Assembly: GCA_014843695.1 (NCBI GenBank) | Contig: CM026403.1 | Location: 47,621,353 to 47,685,352 of the forward strand | Source: Archivesica marissinica | Lineage: Eukaryota; Mollusca; Bivalvia; Venerida; Vesicomyidae | DNA length: 64,000 nucleotides | Direction of reading: 5' to 3' | In this document: in pieces, positions 1 to 11,273 of the stretch | How positions within the stretch are numbered: position 1 is the stretch's first letter | Layout: every line of letters starts with the position of its first letter | Translations under genes and position numbers: made by a program | The notes under the pieces: model-generated | What the model was told of the DNA's origin: nothing | Seen by the model: only the letters and a program-made list of their open reading frames with translations | The model's database searches: none

Positions 1-40
1 TCGCAATCGAGCAAAAATAAATTTGTATAAACTAAAAGTA
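1..40 (+). repeat. SINE family D, 3' tail only
   Basis: The window opens in the tail shared by the D copies at 40405-40640 and 51797-52036: cgcaatcgagc followed by an A-rich end and tttgtataaacta. The tRNA-like head lies outside the window. Confidence 0.6.
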
Positions 41-560
41 ATTTATGGGTTTAATTTTTAGTAGGTCACAGTGCCTGGGTAAGGATTTGATACAGTAAGG
101 ATGACTGACTAGTAAATTTATTTAATGTTGACAGCTCATAATGTGTCCTTCATATCTCCCAAGATCCTTGTTATTACATTATCAAACTGGGAGAGTACCA
201 TGCGCGAGTCCAGATATATATTGTGTAGCAAATGAGCTGGGCAAGTTAGCCCATGTTCATCATCACCACATTTCATATTGTTGTCCATGGGTATGTCCAA
301 TACAAAGATCTTCTGCATAAGTTTCAGCCGGATAAGTCACTTATATCATTTATTGTATGAGTATTATAGACATACCCCTCATACAAAATTCCAGGTAATA
401 ACATAATCACTACATTCAGATTAGGGCCTGCCTTCACTCGGATAATCTACATTAAGGGTGTCATATTCTATGCATGGACCAGTTTCCTGCACATAGGGAG
501 GCACACGTCATAAAACATAATGTTGTCTGTCCTTGCTCATACAATAATAAAATATTACTT
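41..560. other. no recognisable feature
   Basis: AT-rich sequence with only short chance open frames on both strands. I see no splice-bounded coding, RNA gene or repeat. Confidence 0.5.
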
Positions 561-797
561 ATTTACGTTCAATTTATCGTCGCTACCGTTTGCCCATATG
601 AGCGACGCCTCCTGAAGAGATTAGACATTTTAGATTGTTGGAGGATAGTTCAATGATACAGACAGAGACCCATTCCAGCGTCTGCTCTGTTTCTTGTACG
701 TGCACGGTGTAAACAACGACACGAGACCTCGGTTTATCATCACATCTGAAAGACTGTTAATTTTATTAGGGTCAGATGGGGGATTCAGAACCTGAGA
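561..797 (-). repeat. SINE family A, truncated head
   Basis: Family A read on the minus strand. The tail hairpin (cgtcgct ... agcgacg) lies at the low-coordinate end, then the body with cctcctgaagagatta and agacctcggttt. It is diverged from the other copies and stops before the tRNA-like head, in the gggtcagatgggggatt block. Confidence 0.8.
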
Positions 798-1082
798 ACT
801 TATTATAAATGATATAAAACTTAAAATAAGGTTTTATTGCTTTTCACACCTGTGGCAAACAGGATAAGGCTTAATATGGTCCACAATAGTCAGAAAGAAC
901 TTGTGGTGGCACACGGCCTCAATGGTGTTCAGGTAGCATACTTCAGACCGGACCAGCGGACCTGGCACCGCCCTGGATGCTACCGGTAGTTACCTGAGAT
1001 CCAGTGATAGATATTACAATATCGAGCAAAGTGAAGAAATCCGATCTGGGTCACCTCGCCAGATTGGAAGTACAATGTCATA

Positions 1083-1960
1083 TTGAGGAAAACTACAGCA
1101 ATCACCTCAACATATAATTATACAGATGGATCAAAATGCCCCGATTCTGACAAAGTAGCTGCAGCTGTAGTCATGCCATCCCTACAATGTGAATATGTAG
1201 AAAGTTGCTGGATAGTAGATAATAATTCACCGAAAAATGTGATATTATCTGACTCACTTTCATCACTTATTGGTCTCATTACAATCTAGGAATAGTAAGT
1301 CTAGACCAGATCTAATCAAAGACATAGGTAAATTACATAATGAGGGTTTGAACTTGGACCTTCAGGTTACCATAGCATGGTGTGCAGCAGTGCACATATA
1401 GGTATCACTGGAAATGAGCTGGCTGACAGGGCAGCCAAGTCGGGCCTGGAGCATACAAATGTAGAAAATAATGTGAAGCTCGCACCCATGGAGATCTACT
1501 CATTTATCAGGGCTGAAACAATTACCCGTTGGAGCCAAACTTTATATAATAGGCCTTTTAAACAAACCTATAAGTTGAGCTCTGTGGGGCTCAGTTGACC
1601 GGTGCCTAATATTCCCATTCTATAACAATAGATAAGTGCATTAGTAGACTGAGACTGGGGACAAATCTGTTGCCTGGTAATGATGGACAACATATACTTA
1701 AATTGGATCCGGTTTGTCCCACATGTCGGGTGAAGTACACCACCGAACATTTTCCGCTCGACTGTAGTGTGCACGGGAGTCATCGAGCTGATCTGCGGGC
1801 TGCTGTTGCACTCTTGAGAATGTCCTCAACCCCAGAAAGGCTGCCCAAACATCAGTATACAAAGCTCTGGAGACCTACATCTTAGACTGTCAGATGTCCG
1901 ACAAAATATAGAGGACCTGTGCAGTTATGGCTGGCTCAGACACAAGTTCCCATACTTTTG
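1083..1960 (+). pseudogene. non-LTR retrotransposon ORF2 fragment: RNase H domain and Cys/His tail
   Basis: Three short open pieces in different frames read in order like the C-terminal part of an RNase H-bearing LINE ORF2. YTDGSK near 1119 carries the first catalytic Asp. SDSLSSL near 1250 carries a second. AHIGITGNELADRAAKSGLE (about 1392-1451) matches the family motif HIGIxGNExAD with the last catalytic Asp. LRLGTNLLPGN near 1650-1680 and CPTC...H...C at 1715-1765 match the zinc-knuckle-like end. The segment that should hold the catalytic Glu is missing, and frames change at about 1290, 1377 and 1600, so it is dead. The clade (I/Jockey-like) is inferred from RNase H being present; the reverse transcriptase is not in the window. 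Confidence 0.8.
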
Positions 1961-2930
1961 TAGCTTGTTAGTAGATCAATAAACCAGTTAGTAGTGCAGA
2001 AACTAGACTCACTAGAGTCCTTTCCGAAAAGCAATTTTATTGCCGGTTTCTCATCATTTGAGTGGGAGATTTTTGACCCCAGGTGAAAGAGATTACTTAA
2101 ATTTCATCTTAGGGCTCTTTTAGGGCTACAGTCATCACTATAACTTAAATCAATATAAATTTGGGAAAATCTACAACGACCTGGAAAATATAAATTTTAT
2201 ATATCAATACCCCCGCTAATAGAACCCTTCGGACAGATCCCACGCTTATGCCTCTGTCCACACAGCCACGTCAATATATTATGAAAATAAATAACTACTT
2301 ATCAGTTAATACAATAGTTTCAGTAATATAAGTAATTACTTATATGACCCCCCCTATTTTTGTATTAATAATATCGCCTCTCCCTCCTGTGACCAAATAT
2401 GTAGGAGACAAACATTTGTTCATCTCTTCATAAAATCTGCCCTAAACTAATAGAATTAATCATATATATGGGAATAATATTGTCTGAGTCAGACCAGGTG
2501 AAATCCAGAGCCCCTGGTCCAATCCACCCAGAGTAGTAGGTAAGATAGCACGCAGAACAATTGATAAGTACAGCCAGGCTAGGTACCAAACCAATGATCA
2601 ATTGTATCGGGATGCCAGGGTCTGCGGTTTTCGACCGTCTCATTTGGGCTACCGGTAGTCCGAGGCGAGGAATACTCTCTACCTATTGGGTGTTCTATGT
2701 ACCTAATTGGATGGTACACTTAGTGTACCTGTCCCTGGTTATCCTGACCAGATCATGATAATAGAAATTTGAATATCCATTATCAAAACTGACCAAACAT
2801 AGAGATTTCTTCAAAAACAAATATTTAGCACAATTTTGAACACAGTATTTTCTCAAATTATCTGATTTATCCAGATTATTTGTATATTTTTCAGAAGCAT
2901 TAACATGTTATTGACCCAAAATTATCAATT
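1961..2930. other. no gene seen; possibly 3' part of the dead LINE
   Basis: Unassigned sequence downstream of the RNase H fragment. It could include the old LINE 3' untranslated region, but no tail or target-site duplication is visible. The short open frames near 2430-2760 overlap on both strands and lack supporting motifs. Confidence 0.35.
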
Positions 2931-3785
2931 AAGGTAGCCTGATTATAGTAGGATCATAATTGAGGCCCCTATGCTATGACATATGTGTAATGTCAAAACA
3001 TAGTGTGTTTGTTCAGTTTTTGGTCAAGTACACAAAAGATTGAAAGTATATAGGGATAAAAAAAATCCCCTTGTATACATAATAAAATATTATATACATA
3101 ATTAAACAAACTAGAGTGAGGTTGGTAAAATTTCCAAGAAAATGCCCTTTGTGATTGTTGCCATATAAAGTGAGAAATCTGATTTATTATACCACATGTG
3201 TCATGCATACACCATAACCTAGTTTTTATGATCATTTATCTAATATCACCAGAATGTTTATGCCTTTCTATAAACATCAATATGATTTGGACTTCAAACA
3301 ATTAAATATGGTTACATAACTGTATTATTACCACAGTTGAGGCCCTAATGCTATGACATGTGGGCAATGTTGTCCAATTCTTACTGTTTGGGATTATACG
3401 CATACATAACCTAGTTTTTATGATCATTTATCTAATATCCACAGAATGTTTATGCTTTTCTATAAACACCAATATGATATTGACTTCAAATAATCAAATA
3501 AGGATACCTAACTGTATTATTACCAAAGTTGAGGCCCTTATGCTATGACATATGGGCAATGTTGTCCAATTCTAACTTTTTGGGATTATATGCATATACA
3601 TAACCTAGTTTTTATGATCATTTATCTAATATCCACAGAATGTGTATGCTTTTCTATAAACACCAATATGATATTGACTTCAAACAATTAAATACCTTTA
3701 CATAACTGTATTATTACCACAGTTGAGGCCCTTATGCTGTGACATATGGGCAATGTTGTCCAATTCTGACTTTTTGTTTTGGGTT
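2930..3785. repeat. 193-bp tandem repeat, about 3 clear copies plus a decayed one
   Basis: The motif aacctagtttttatgatcat recurs at 3216, 3408 and 3602, giving spacings of 192 and 194 bp. Each unit also carries gaggccc-atgctatgacat and caatgttgtccaattct. A degenerate first copy starts near 2930 (gaggcccctatgctatgaca) and is disrupted by unrelated sequence to about 3215. Confidence 0.9.
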
Positions 3786-5508
3786 TATATGTGCTCAGTC
3801 AAACTATCCTGCGAGTGCTTCTAGGGATAAATATCCTAAAATGTATAGAATATAACACTATACTTATTGCAAGCTGTTATAATTCCCCCTTACCCCCTAG
3901 ATCCGCACCTGAAATAACCCTTTCTGGTCTGTATTTTGATCCCCACGCTTAACAAAGGTCAACTCGGTACACATTCCTGAGGCAGAGGAATGATAATATG
4001 AACATATATCTCAAAATTCTTGCAAAAATGATACTTTATCCCTGGAATTATACTAGGGTGTTCGAGGAAATTTCAATTATCATTTCAGGTCACCTTTTTA
4101 TGTAATTCTTCATTGTCCAAATCGATGCAACAATCCAGTTTAGTTTAATTTAGTAAAAGAAGCATAGATAGGAACATTATGACAGTAAGCCGCCTATCAA
4201 TGGGAATAGTCTTGTCGCGAAAAATGCCTGCGTGCTGTCGGTCTTTCTCCAAGTAAGCATGAACAACAGAACCGGATTACTGCCATACAAGTTTTTTCAT
4301 TCGACAAGGATCTACGGTTATTATTTGTTTGGCTATTCCCTGTGTGACTGTCTTTTTAATGTAAATACTTGAGTATATTTCAAACATTATTACAATTTTA
4401 CTGGCTCTACTAAGGAGACCGTTAGCATTGCTACGGAAGTGTTTTTTAACGTACTGATCATAAATGTTGTCACACAGGGGTATAGTTGTTATTTTATAAC
4501 AATTAATGATCCCAGTACACGGGGGAATATAAAACATGGGGGGGGGAATATGAGGGAGGGAACACAAAATCACATCCTCAGTAACCTACTATGTTTCAAG
4601 TGAAAATGAACTTTCATTTATTGCAGCTTACTGCAAAGAAATATGGGTTTAGTTATATATTTATGTTTTTATGGGTAACCCATATTAGTTTGATCTTTCT
4701 TAAAATGTTAAAAAAGATGTCCAAACGACATAGTGGGCCGAGGACACAAATGTAATATATAAACACAATTTGAATTATAATTTCCCATGTATATGGGAGA
4801 TTTGTTATTACCGGCTATATATCTATATATGTAGTATGTACTCGGGGGATAAGTTATGAACTATCATAGTACAGATACATATTAAGACAGTCCACTTGCT
4901 CGTAATCTTCTTAGTACACATATTTTAAACTTCGTAGTCTTAACTAAAAGTATTTTAGTCCATAACTCTGTAATTTTAATGCATAATGTTGGATGCTGGA
5001 TCCATGGATATGGGTGCAAGACTTTATTGTCTTGTGACATGTAGATCACAGTATTACAGTATAACACGATATTGCACATGTAACAAGGTATTCTCGTCGT
5101 ATTAGAAATGGTTTATATATTTTTATATATATAGATATGCAATCTTAGACATCTTAGAAGTATATGTGCACCGGGTATTGTATTCACCCGGTCTACCCCT
5201 GACTGTCGCTGACACAAATTCCTGTGTGAGTGACAGTTGGCGATATGAAAACCAAACACACACTGAGATTACATCAGCCCTCATAGCCCACTTTAAAACA
5301 TCTAGTTATAATAATTGCGATAGGCAAAACCATCACTTAGATGATGGGCATTTTAATTATATTAGAAAACTCGCCCAAATGCATTTATGCGGTGGTGACT
5401 TTAAATAAACTTATTATTCAGACATATTAATTAAATTTATTAAAGAAATATTCATAAATTTCTGCTGAATAAGCATCCAACTAGCATTTTAACTTGATGT
5501 GTGTGTAC
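3786..5508. other. no recognised gene
   Basis: AT-rich and apparently single-copy. A GTG-started open frame at 5166-5408 ends beside an AATAAA-like signal but has no ATG, motif or convincing splice context, so I do not call it a gene. A G-rich run sits at 4540-4560. Confidence 0.4.
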
Positions 5509-5784
5509 GTTTTACGTTTATTTATTGTCGCTACAAGTTGCCCATATGAGCGACGCCACCTGAAGAGATAAGTCATTTTTGGATAGTGCAATGATACCGA
5601 CAGAGACCCATTCCAGAATCTCCTCTGGTTCTTTTACATGCACGGTGTAAAGCACCGACACGAGACCTCGGTTTAAAGTCCCATCTGAAAGACTGTTAAT
5701 TTTATTATGTCAGACGGGGGATCGAACCTGCGATCCCTGGATTACCAGTCCAATAGTTAACCGCTGGACTACAGTCCACCTGTC
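5509..5784 (-). repeat. SINE family A, near full length
   Basis: Minus-strand copy with tail hairpin, body and tRNA-like head. The head contains the B-box-like block read here as gatcgaacctgcgatccctg and an A-box-like region at 5755-5780. The tail hairpin is diverged (ctacaagttgccc). Confidence 0.88.
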
Positions 5785-6284
5785 ACCCTAAATCATAGGG
5801 TAGTCATTAATCCATGGCATCGCAAAGTGACCCTCTCTCTCATACATGTATAGTCTACACATAGAGGGGTCATTATTCTATGGCATCGAAAAGAGACCTG
5901 CCCTCACTTGTTCAGTGTATACATAGGGGGTGGGGGTCATTGTTATTATTTGTTGTATGCTTGTCTGTGTAAATATTATGCATATACATTATGTGAACCT
6001 CCTAGTTATACAGCACCCACCATATCATCGTTAGAAATTGATAGAGACAAATTATCTGTGTACTTATATTTTCATATTCAATATATTTATGTTATTCTGT
6101 ACATCATTGATTCAAAATAAATGTTGCTAGGCCTTAAACAGTGTTATTTAATTATAATAAATTTAATATTTTCCCACTATATATTGCCATTCGCAAGGGG
6201 AGTAATTGTTCCGCAAGGGGGTCAATATTCCATGACCGACTAATAACCCGAGAGACATTATTTTGAGGGGGGTCAATATTCTAT
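5785..6284. other. low-copy sequence with short GTCATT-ATTCTATGGCATCG repeats
   Basis: Phrases of the type gggtcatt...tatggcatcg recur near 5800, 5865 and 5935, and cgcaaggggg..caatattc recurs near 6195-6285. This looks like decayed repeat sequence; no gene is seen. Confidence 0.4.
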
Positions 6285-6502
6285 ACACCAGGTTCAATAC
6301 TCGGTCAGGCCACATATGTAGTGTCGTCGAGGTAGGGGTCTCACACACATTGCTTAGTACTGTTAACCGCTTAAGTCGGCTAAGACTGCCCAGTCAGGTC
6401 GGCTAAGCCTGCCTAGTCAGATCGGCTAAGCCTGCCTAATCAGGTCAGCTAAGCGTGTCCAGGAAAACAAGCGTAGTTCCTCGCAAGGGGTTTGACATTA
6501 TT
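6285..6502 (+). repeat. SINE family E with internal 23-bp repeats
   Basis: B-box-like ggttcaatactcggtcagg is followed by the body shared with the copy at 46956-47150 (gccac-tatgtagtgtc, cacacacattgcttagtac) and the tail cgcaaggggtttgacatta. Between 6373 and 6450 the block ggctaagcctgcc is repeated about four times, an expansion absent from the other copy. The 5' head is missing. Confidence 0.75.
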
Positions 6503-6622
6503 GGCAGATATTAAGTCAATAAGGTGTACATGTATTTAGCTTAATAAATAGTTAAACACAAGCTGTCTCGTTCTTATATTATTGTTATATACTTTTTTCC
6601 GGTGTCTTTCGGTATTTCTATA

Positions 6623-6836
6623 TGTTGGAGAACAGTCTATTTCTACAAAAAATGTAAGTGGCATACTTTCCGTCCTCGTTCGATATTTCGGATAAATGTG
6701 AAAATATATGTGATTTTTAACGTTTCTATTCGTTAGATTATTGCTCGATCAAGCTACATGTCTACGTCCCCGCGAGGGGTTCGACATTAAAGGAAGATAG
6801 ATAGCTATTATAACGTGTTCTGGACTGTTCTCCAAC
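6623..6836. mobile_element. possible short inverted-repeat element
   Basis: ttggagaacagtc near 6624 is the exact reverse complement of gactgttctccaa near 6823, enclosing about 200 bp with no coding potential. No clear target-site duplication is seen, so the element call is tentative. A family E tail (cgcgaggggttcgacatta, about 6755-6800) lies inside. Confidence 0.35.
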
Positions 6837-7880
6837 CTGTTCGAGGGACCGTGTCATTTGATCATCTTTGTAAACAAAATTAATATATTATTTGTACAAA
6901 ACAAAACTGAAAATGACATAATGTGTGTTAATTGTCACATTAATTTGGGATAAAACTTTACCTGTACAAAGCTCATGTAGATTTGGGTTCAATTGGGTCG
7001 ACAAATGAGCCAGTGTGTGGTTTCGGAGTTTCGAAACATTTACAGTCAAATTACAACTGATAACACAGTGACAACTGTTACAAACAAGTCACTAACATCA
7101 TTACTGAATAATGGAATGTGATAACTGCTTCAATTAATAAAAAAAATAAAATCAAACAGTAGATTTCTAATATAATTATTTACCTCATTTAGCTAGATGT
7201 CAATAAAGTAGGCTGTTCCATCAATTGACCGCGTGTATTCGTATCCGGTAAGCAAGGATAAAGCATACACCGGAGTAATCTATATAGAAATTGGAAAATC
7301 CCCTTCACAGACACACTTTATAAATATCTATAGGTTCATACATGTCACATAATACTGATAATTAGCACAACTATTGAAAATAAAGCGAATGTCTCTCATT
7401 CCTCACGGCCACTAAGATGTACCATTATAGATCATTATGCGCATGCGTAACTTTCAGTTCTTACGGGGATGTCAATTCTGTTAAGACACCGGCTGTTTTA
7501 CGTTGTATTTAAAAAAAAACATACCTGGGAAAAGGTTTTTATAAAAGCTAGTTTTAGCTTCCTACTTGATCCTTTGCATTAAGTAGTATGTATGTCGTTG
7601 TATGTTATTTATGATTTATGTTTTGCAATAAATATTGTTTGAACCAAATTGCCTTTGATCAGATCGAATGCGAGTATCAGAGATATTAAAGGCGAGATTA
7701 AATATCAGCAGTTAGAAATAATGACATTATCTACAATATTAAATATTTGTTTATATAATAAAAACTGTCGTCTATGTATAATATTAAAACGGGGTTTGGC
7801 ACAAGTATGAATTATTTCTGGGTTTGAAAACAGGAAACAATATTTATCATAATCAGACAGTGAGCAATATTGATACTACT
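6837..7880. other. no recognised feature
   Basis: AT-rich sequence without a convincing open frame or repeat. It separates the inverted-repeat element from the 60-bp array. Confidence 0.45.
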
Positions 7881-8114
7881 CGCATAAGCTTGTGCGAACA
7901 ACATGTGTATTGCATACTGGTAAACTGGTCAATTCATACACGCATAAGCTTGTGCGAACATGTGTATTGCATAATTGTAAACTGGTCAATTCATACACGC
8001 ATAAGCTTGTGCGAACAACATGTGTATTGCATAATTGTAAACTGGTCAATTCATTCACGCATAAACTTGTGCGAACAACATGTGTATTGCATACTTGTAA
8101 ACTGGTCAATTCAG
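7881..8114. repeat. 60-bp tandem repeat, 4 copies
   Basis: cgcataagcttgtgcgaaca begins at 7881, 7941, 7998 and 8058. The second unit lacks three bases, giving 60-, 57- and 60-bp spacings. Because the unit is a multiple of three, both strands read as open frames of about 90 codons; these are artefacts. Confidence 0.95.
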
Positions 8115-8214
8115 TAATACATGTACTCATTTTCAATAGTGTCAATATCACAAAATTGACAAATCCTTGATTACTCTGGCAAACCTTCGTACCGACCAGT
8201 CCTCTATCCTAATA

Positions 8215-8425
8215 GTAGCGACACCTAGTCGAAATGTTGCGCATTTGCTTCCGGTGCGAAAAGCCCAACTATAGCCGTTACGATTGTGCCCTTATGCAAT
8301 ACATTTAGATTCCGCAGTGCCTCCTCTCTGTCTTGTGGAATGAGGTCTCGAGAATGATTAATATAAGTTGTAAGAACTTGTTTCGCAATCGAGCGCAAAT
8401 ACATTTGTATGGACTAATACATGTT
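8215..8425 (+). repeat. SINE family D, near full length
   Basis: Contains gccgttacgattgtgccctta, the body gaatgaggtctcgagaatga and the tail taagaacttgtttcgcaatcg. The tRNA-like head (8215-8270) is diverged. Confidence 0.75.
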
Positions 8426-8535
8426 GCAATATTTCTCTGCTCTATATTCAATTTTAAACAATTACACTCTATATACACTCACTTCATTTCGCCCACGACC
8501 ATAGGGACGTATGTCCTATGTTGTTGGTGCAAATC

Positions 8536-9448
8536 TAGGGATGGCAACGAATAGCGATTTTGGTTTTCGAATATTCGGTCGGGAAGGTATTCGAATATTC
8601 GAATATTTGATAGAATTCTATCAAATACTCAAAATCACTCAAACTCTTATAAAAAATGCGTAAACGTCATCTTCCTGTAAGGCCATGCAAATATGACGAC
8701 GACTCATTCAGTTATTGTTATCGGGCACTGTACATTGGTTTAAACATTGTTTATACTAACATTTTACACATAAATTAACAGCAGTATACTGAAAGGGATT
8801 AGAACGAAAGAAAAAACATGCATAGTTCTTTTCTCTATCAATTGATTGATATACAAAAAGCAGGAGAATAATATATATAACAATGAATATACGTGAAATC
8901 TATTCTAGGGACTTTCAGGAGTTATTGTATTAGTGAGTCAATATAGTTTTGGATGTTAAAACGAAACATATGGTTAATATTTAAAGGAATATTTAAAGAA
9001 AGCTTAAGAACGTGAAATATAAAATTGGAGGTCGAGAGGTAGATATTAGCATAAAGAAAAGTGGTTGAACAGGATATACATTCATGGGTGTTTTCACAAA
9101 TAAAACCACACGTTATTTAAAATTGTATGATACAGGTACGTGTGGGTAGATGTTGTTGCAAAGAGTCTGTAATATGTCATTCTGTGTCTAAACAGTTTTG
9201 ACACCATAATTAAATAATACCTACCTTAACACCTACTGGAATTATCCGATTACATGGTGTATCTATCAACACCTGCCATGGATGCAACCACAACATAATG
9301 TATTCACACATCCTGGAGCGATGTCTTTTGTATTGGAAGGTGCTATGATGGTTTGAAAGGAAAATAAAGTATCTGATTTATGACAGTTTATTTCATTTTT
9401 GCAAATATAATATTTTTGCCGAATATTCGCATATTCTTGACATCCCTA
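8536..9448. mobile_element. non-autonomous hAT-like DNA transposon
   Basis: The left end tagggatggcaacgaata and the right end ttcttgacatccctatg form terminal inverted repeats built on TAGGGATG. Both ends are enriched in cgaatattcg palindromes. Flanking 8-bp sequences tgcaaatc (8528-8535) and tgcaaaac (9449-9456) differ by one base and fit the 8-bp target duplication expected of hAT elements. No transposase frame exists in the 913 bp, so it would need a partner in trans. Confidence 0.8.
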
Positions 9449-9479
9449 TGCAAAACACAAACAATATAGATTTTGTTAT

Positions 9480-10045
9480 TTATGGTTAACGTCGCTAACG
9501 GTTGCCCATTTGAGCGACAGGCAGTTTACCTAACAACATCTTTCCTGGGCAGGCTCCAGATGTTAACCAGTACAAACCTCCATAACTGTACACGTTTTCA
9601 TATCAAGAGACATGGTCTTACCGGGACTAGAACCCATGACCATCAGTGATGATAGGTTACAGTGGTATACAAGTCAGCCACCGTAACTTGTTACAGTGGT
9701 CTACAAATCAGCGACCGTAACTGGTTACAGTGGTCTACAAGTCAGCGACCGTAACTGGTTACAGTGGTCTACAAGTCAGCGACCGTAACTGGTTACAGTG
9801 GTCTACAAGTCAGCGACCGTAACTGGTTACAGTGGTCTACAAGTCAGCGACCGTAACTGGTTACAGTGGTATACAAGTCAGCGACCGTTACTGGTTACAG
9901 TGGTCTACAAGTCAGCGACCGTAACTGGTTACAGTGGTCTTCAAGTCAGCGACCGTAACTGGTTACAGTGGTCTACAAGTCAGCGACCGTAACAGGTTAC
10001 AGTGGTATACAAGTCAGCGACCTTAACAACTCGACCACGGAGACG
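9480..10045 (-). repeat. SINE family B split by an internal 34-bp array
   Basis: The tail hairpin cgtcgctaacggttgccc is at 9490 and the body (caggcagtttacc, ttaaccagtac) follows. A B-box-like gggactagaacccatgacc near 9620-9645 is then followed by a 34-bp array instead of a single A-box segment. The 5' end of the head (aactcgaccacggagacgg) resumes at 10027-10045. The intact arrangement is seen at 61729-61950. Confidence 0.85.
9652..10023. repeat. 34-bp minisatellite made from the SINE B head, about 11 copies
   Basis: The unit contains ggttacagtggtctacaag and tcagcgaccgtaact, repeating every 34 bp (for example 9721 and 9755). It is the reverse complement of the family B head segment that occurs once at 61752-61785. 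Confidence 0.95.
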
Positions 10046-10107
10046 GAAACAAACAATGCAGATTCCCAGTGTGTGTCTATTTGTTTGTGTGTGTGTATAT
10101 ATATATA

Positions 10108-10385
10108 TTACGTGTATTTATCGTCGCTACCGGTTGCCCATATGAGCGACGCTTCCTGAAGAGATTAGTCATTTTGGAGGATAGTGCAATGATACGGACA
10201 GAGACCCATTCCAGAGTCTCCTCTGGTTCTGTTACGTGCACGGTGTAAAGCACCGATACGAGACCTCGGTTTAAAGTCCCATCTGAAAGACTGCTAATTT
10301 TATTAGGGTCAGACGGGGGATCGAACCTGCGATACATGGAGTACCTGTCCAACGTGTTAACCATTGGGCTACATATCCGTCTGTC
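10108..10385 (-). repeat. SINE family A, full length
   Basis: Minus-strand copy from the tail hairpin (10120-10150) to the head, ending gggctacatatccgtctgt. It is immediately preceded by a TG/TA-rich stretch that reappears inverted at 14250-14292. Confidence 0.92.
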
Positions 10386-10486
10386 TAATGTCGTTCATCT
10401 TCCATGTTTGTTATCATTCTCATGGATGCACTTATTAAACATGGCGTTCATGTATCATAATACATTTGCTAGTTATTTATCCTTTT

Positions 10487-10720
10487 TTAAACTTTATTTA
10501 TTTTACAACGATTGCGAAGCAAGTTCTAACAACTTATATTAATCAATCTTGTTGGTGCGGACGAAAGTGTATATGTGGGAGGAAACCGGAGTACCCAGAG
10601 AAAACCCACCTGTCCGATATGGCGACCACCGTATTATCTCACATACTTCTCAGTCCAAGGATCGAACACGGATTGCATTGGTGAGAAGCGAGCGCGCTAA
10701 CAACTCCGCTAATCGGACAG
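10487..10720 (-). repeat. SINE family F, full length
   Basis: Read in reverse it begins ctgtccgattagcgga-gtt with a tRNA-like head. It then has the conserved central block (gaggaaaccggagtacccag on this strand) and the tail tattaat...gaacttg...cgcaatcg. It matches the plus-strand copy at 47671-47925. Confidence 0.85.
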
Positions 10721-10739
10721 TTCTTTATCTGTAATACTG

Positions 10740-11092
10740 CATCGTGAACATCAACATAATTATTAGCATCATCTCAGATGCCCTTTGTTGTATACAAGCA
10801 AAACATCATGCTATGGATGATAATGATATATCAACTTTATGACCTACATTCATAAAATACATTTTTATTGTTATGTTATTATTGCTTTTAACAATACCAG
10901 ACAGAACATGCGGTTTCATACGTTTTGAACAGCACGGTTTGTCATCGTGGTCATTATTAAATCACTATTCAGTCGAATCGACAGGAAGAATTAACTAAGC
11001 AAATGGGGTAGTTTTATTGGTTCATAGGCGTATAAATAAGAAGTTTTTTAAGCCCATGTGTGATCTTCAACTAGAGTTTCCAGACACAGGTG
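10740..11092. other. no recognised feature
   Basis: Unassigned AT-rich sequence between a SINE and the start of tandem repeats. Confidence 0.45.
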
Positions 11093-11156
11093 AGTTTAGT
11101 TTATACACATTTGTTTAGTTTATACACATTTGTTTAGTTTATACACATTTGTTTAG
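11093..11156. repeat. 19-bp tandem repeat, about 3 copies
   Basis: tttagtttatacacatttg is repeated three times with a partial copy at the end. Confidence 0.9.
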
Positions 11157-11273
11157 CTCCAAGTTGTTCAGTTGTTGAAACAATAGTTTGGTTCTGGTGG
11201 CGGGGGATTTGAACTTGGATAAGCACTCTATTACGAGGCGATCTCCGTATCCATTACAATGCTGAGGAGACTC

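Noticed and set aside
5166..5408. 80-codon frame ending beside AATAAA-like sequence
   Set aside because: It starts with GTG, lacks an obvious acceptor and has no recognisable domain; kept only as a remark.
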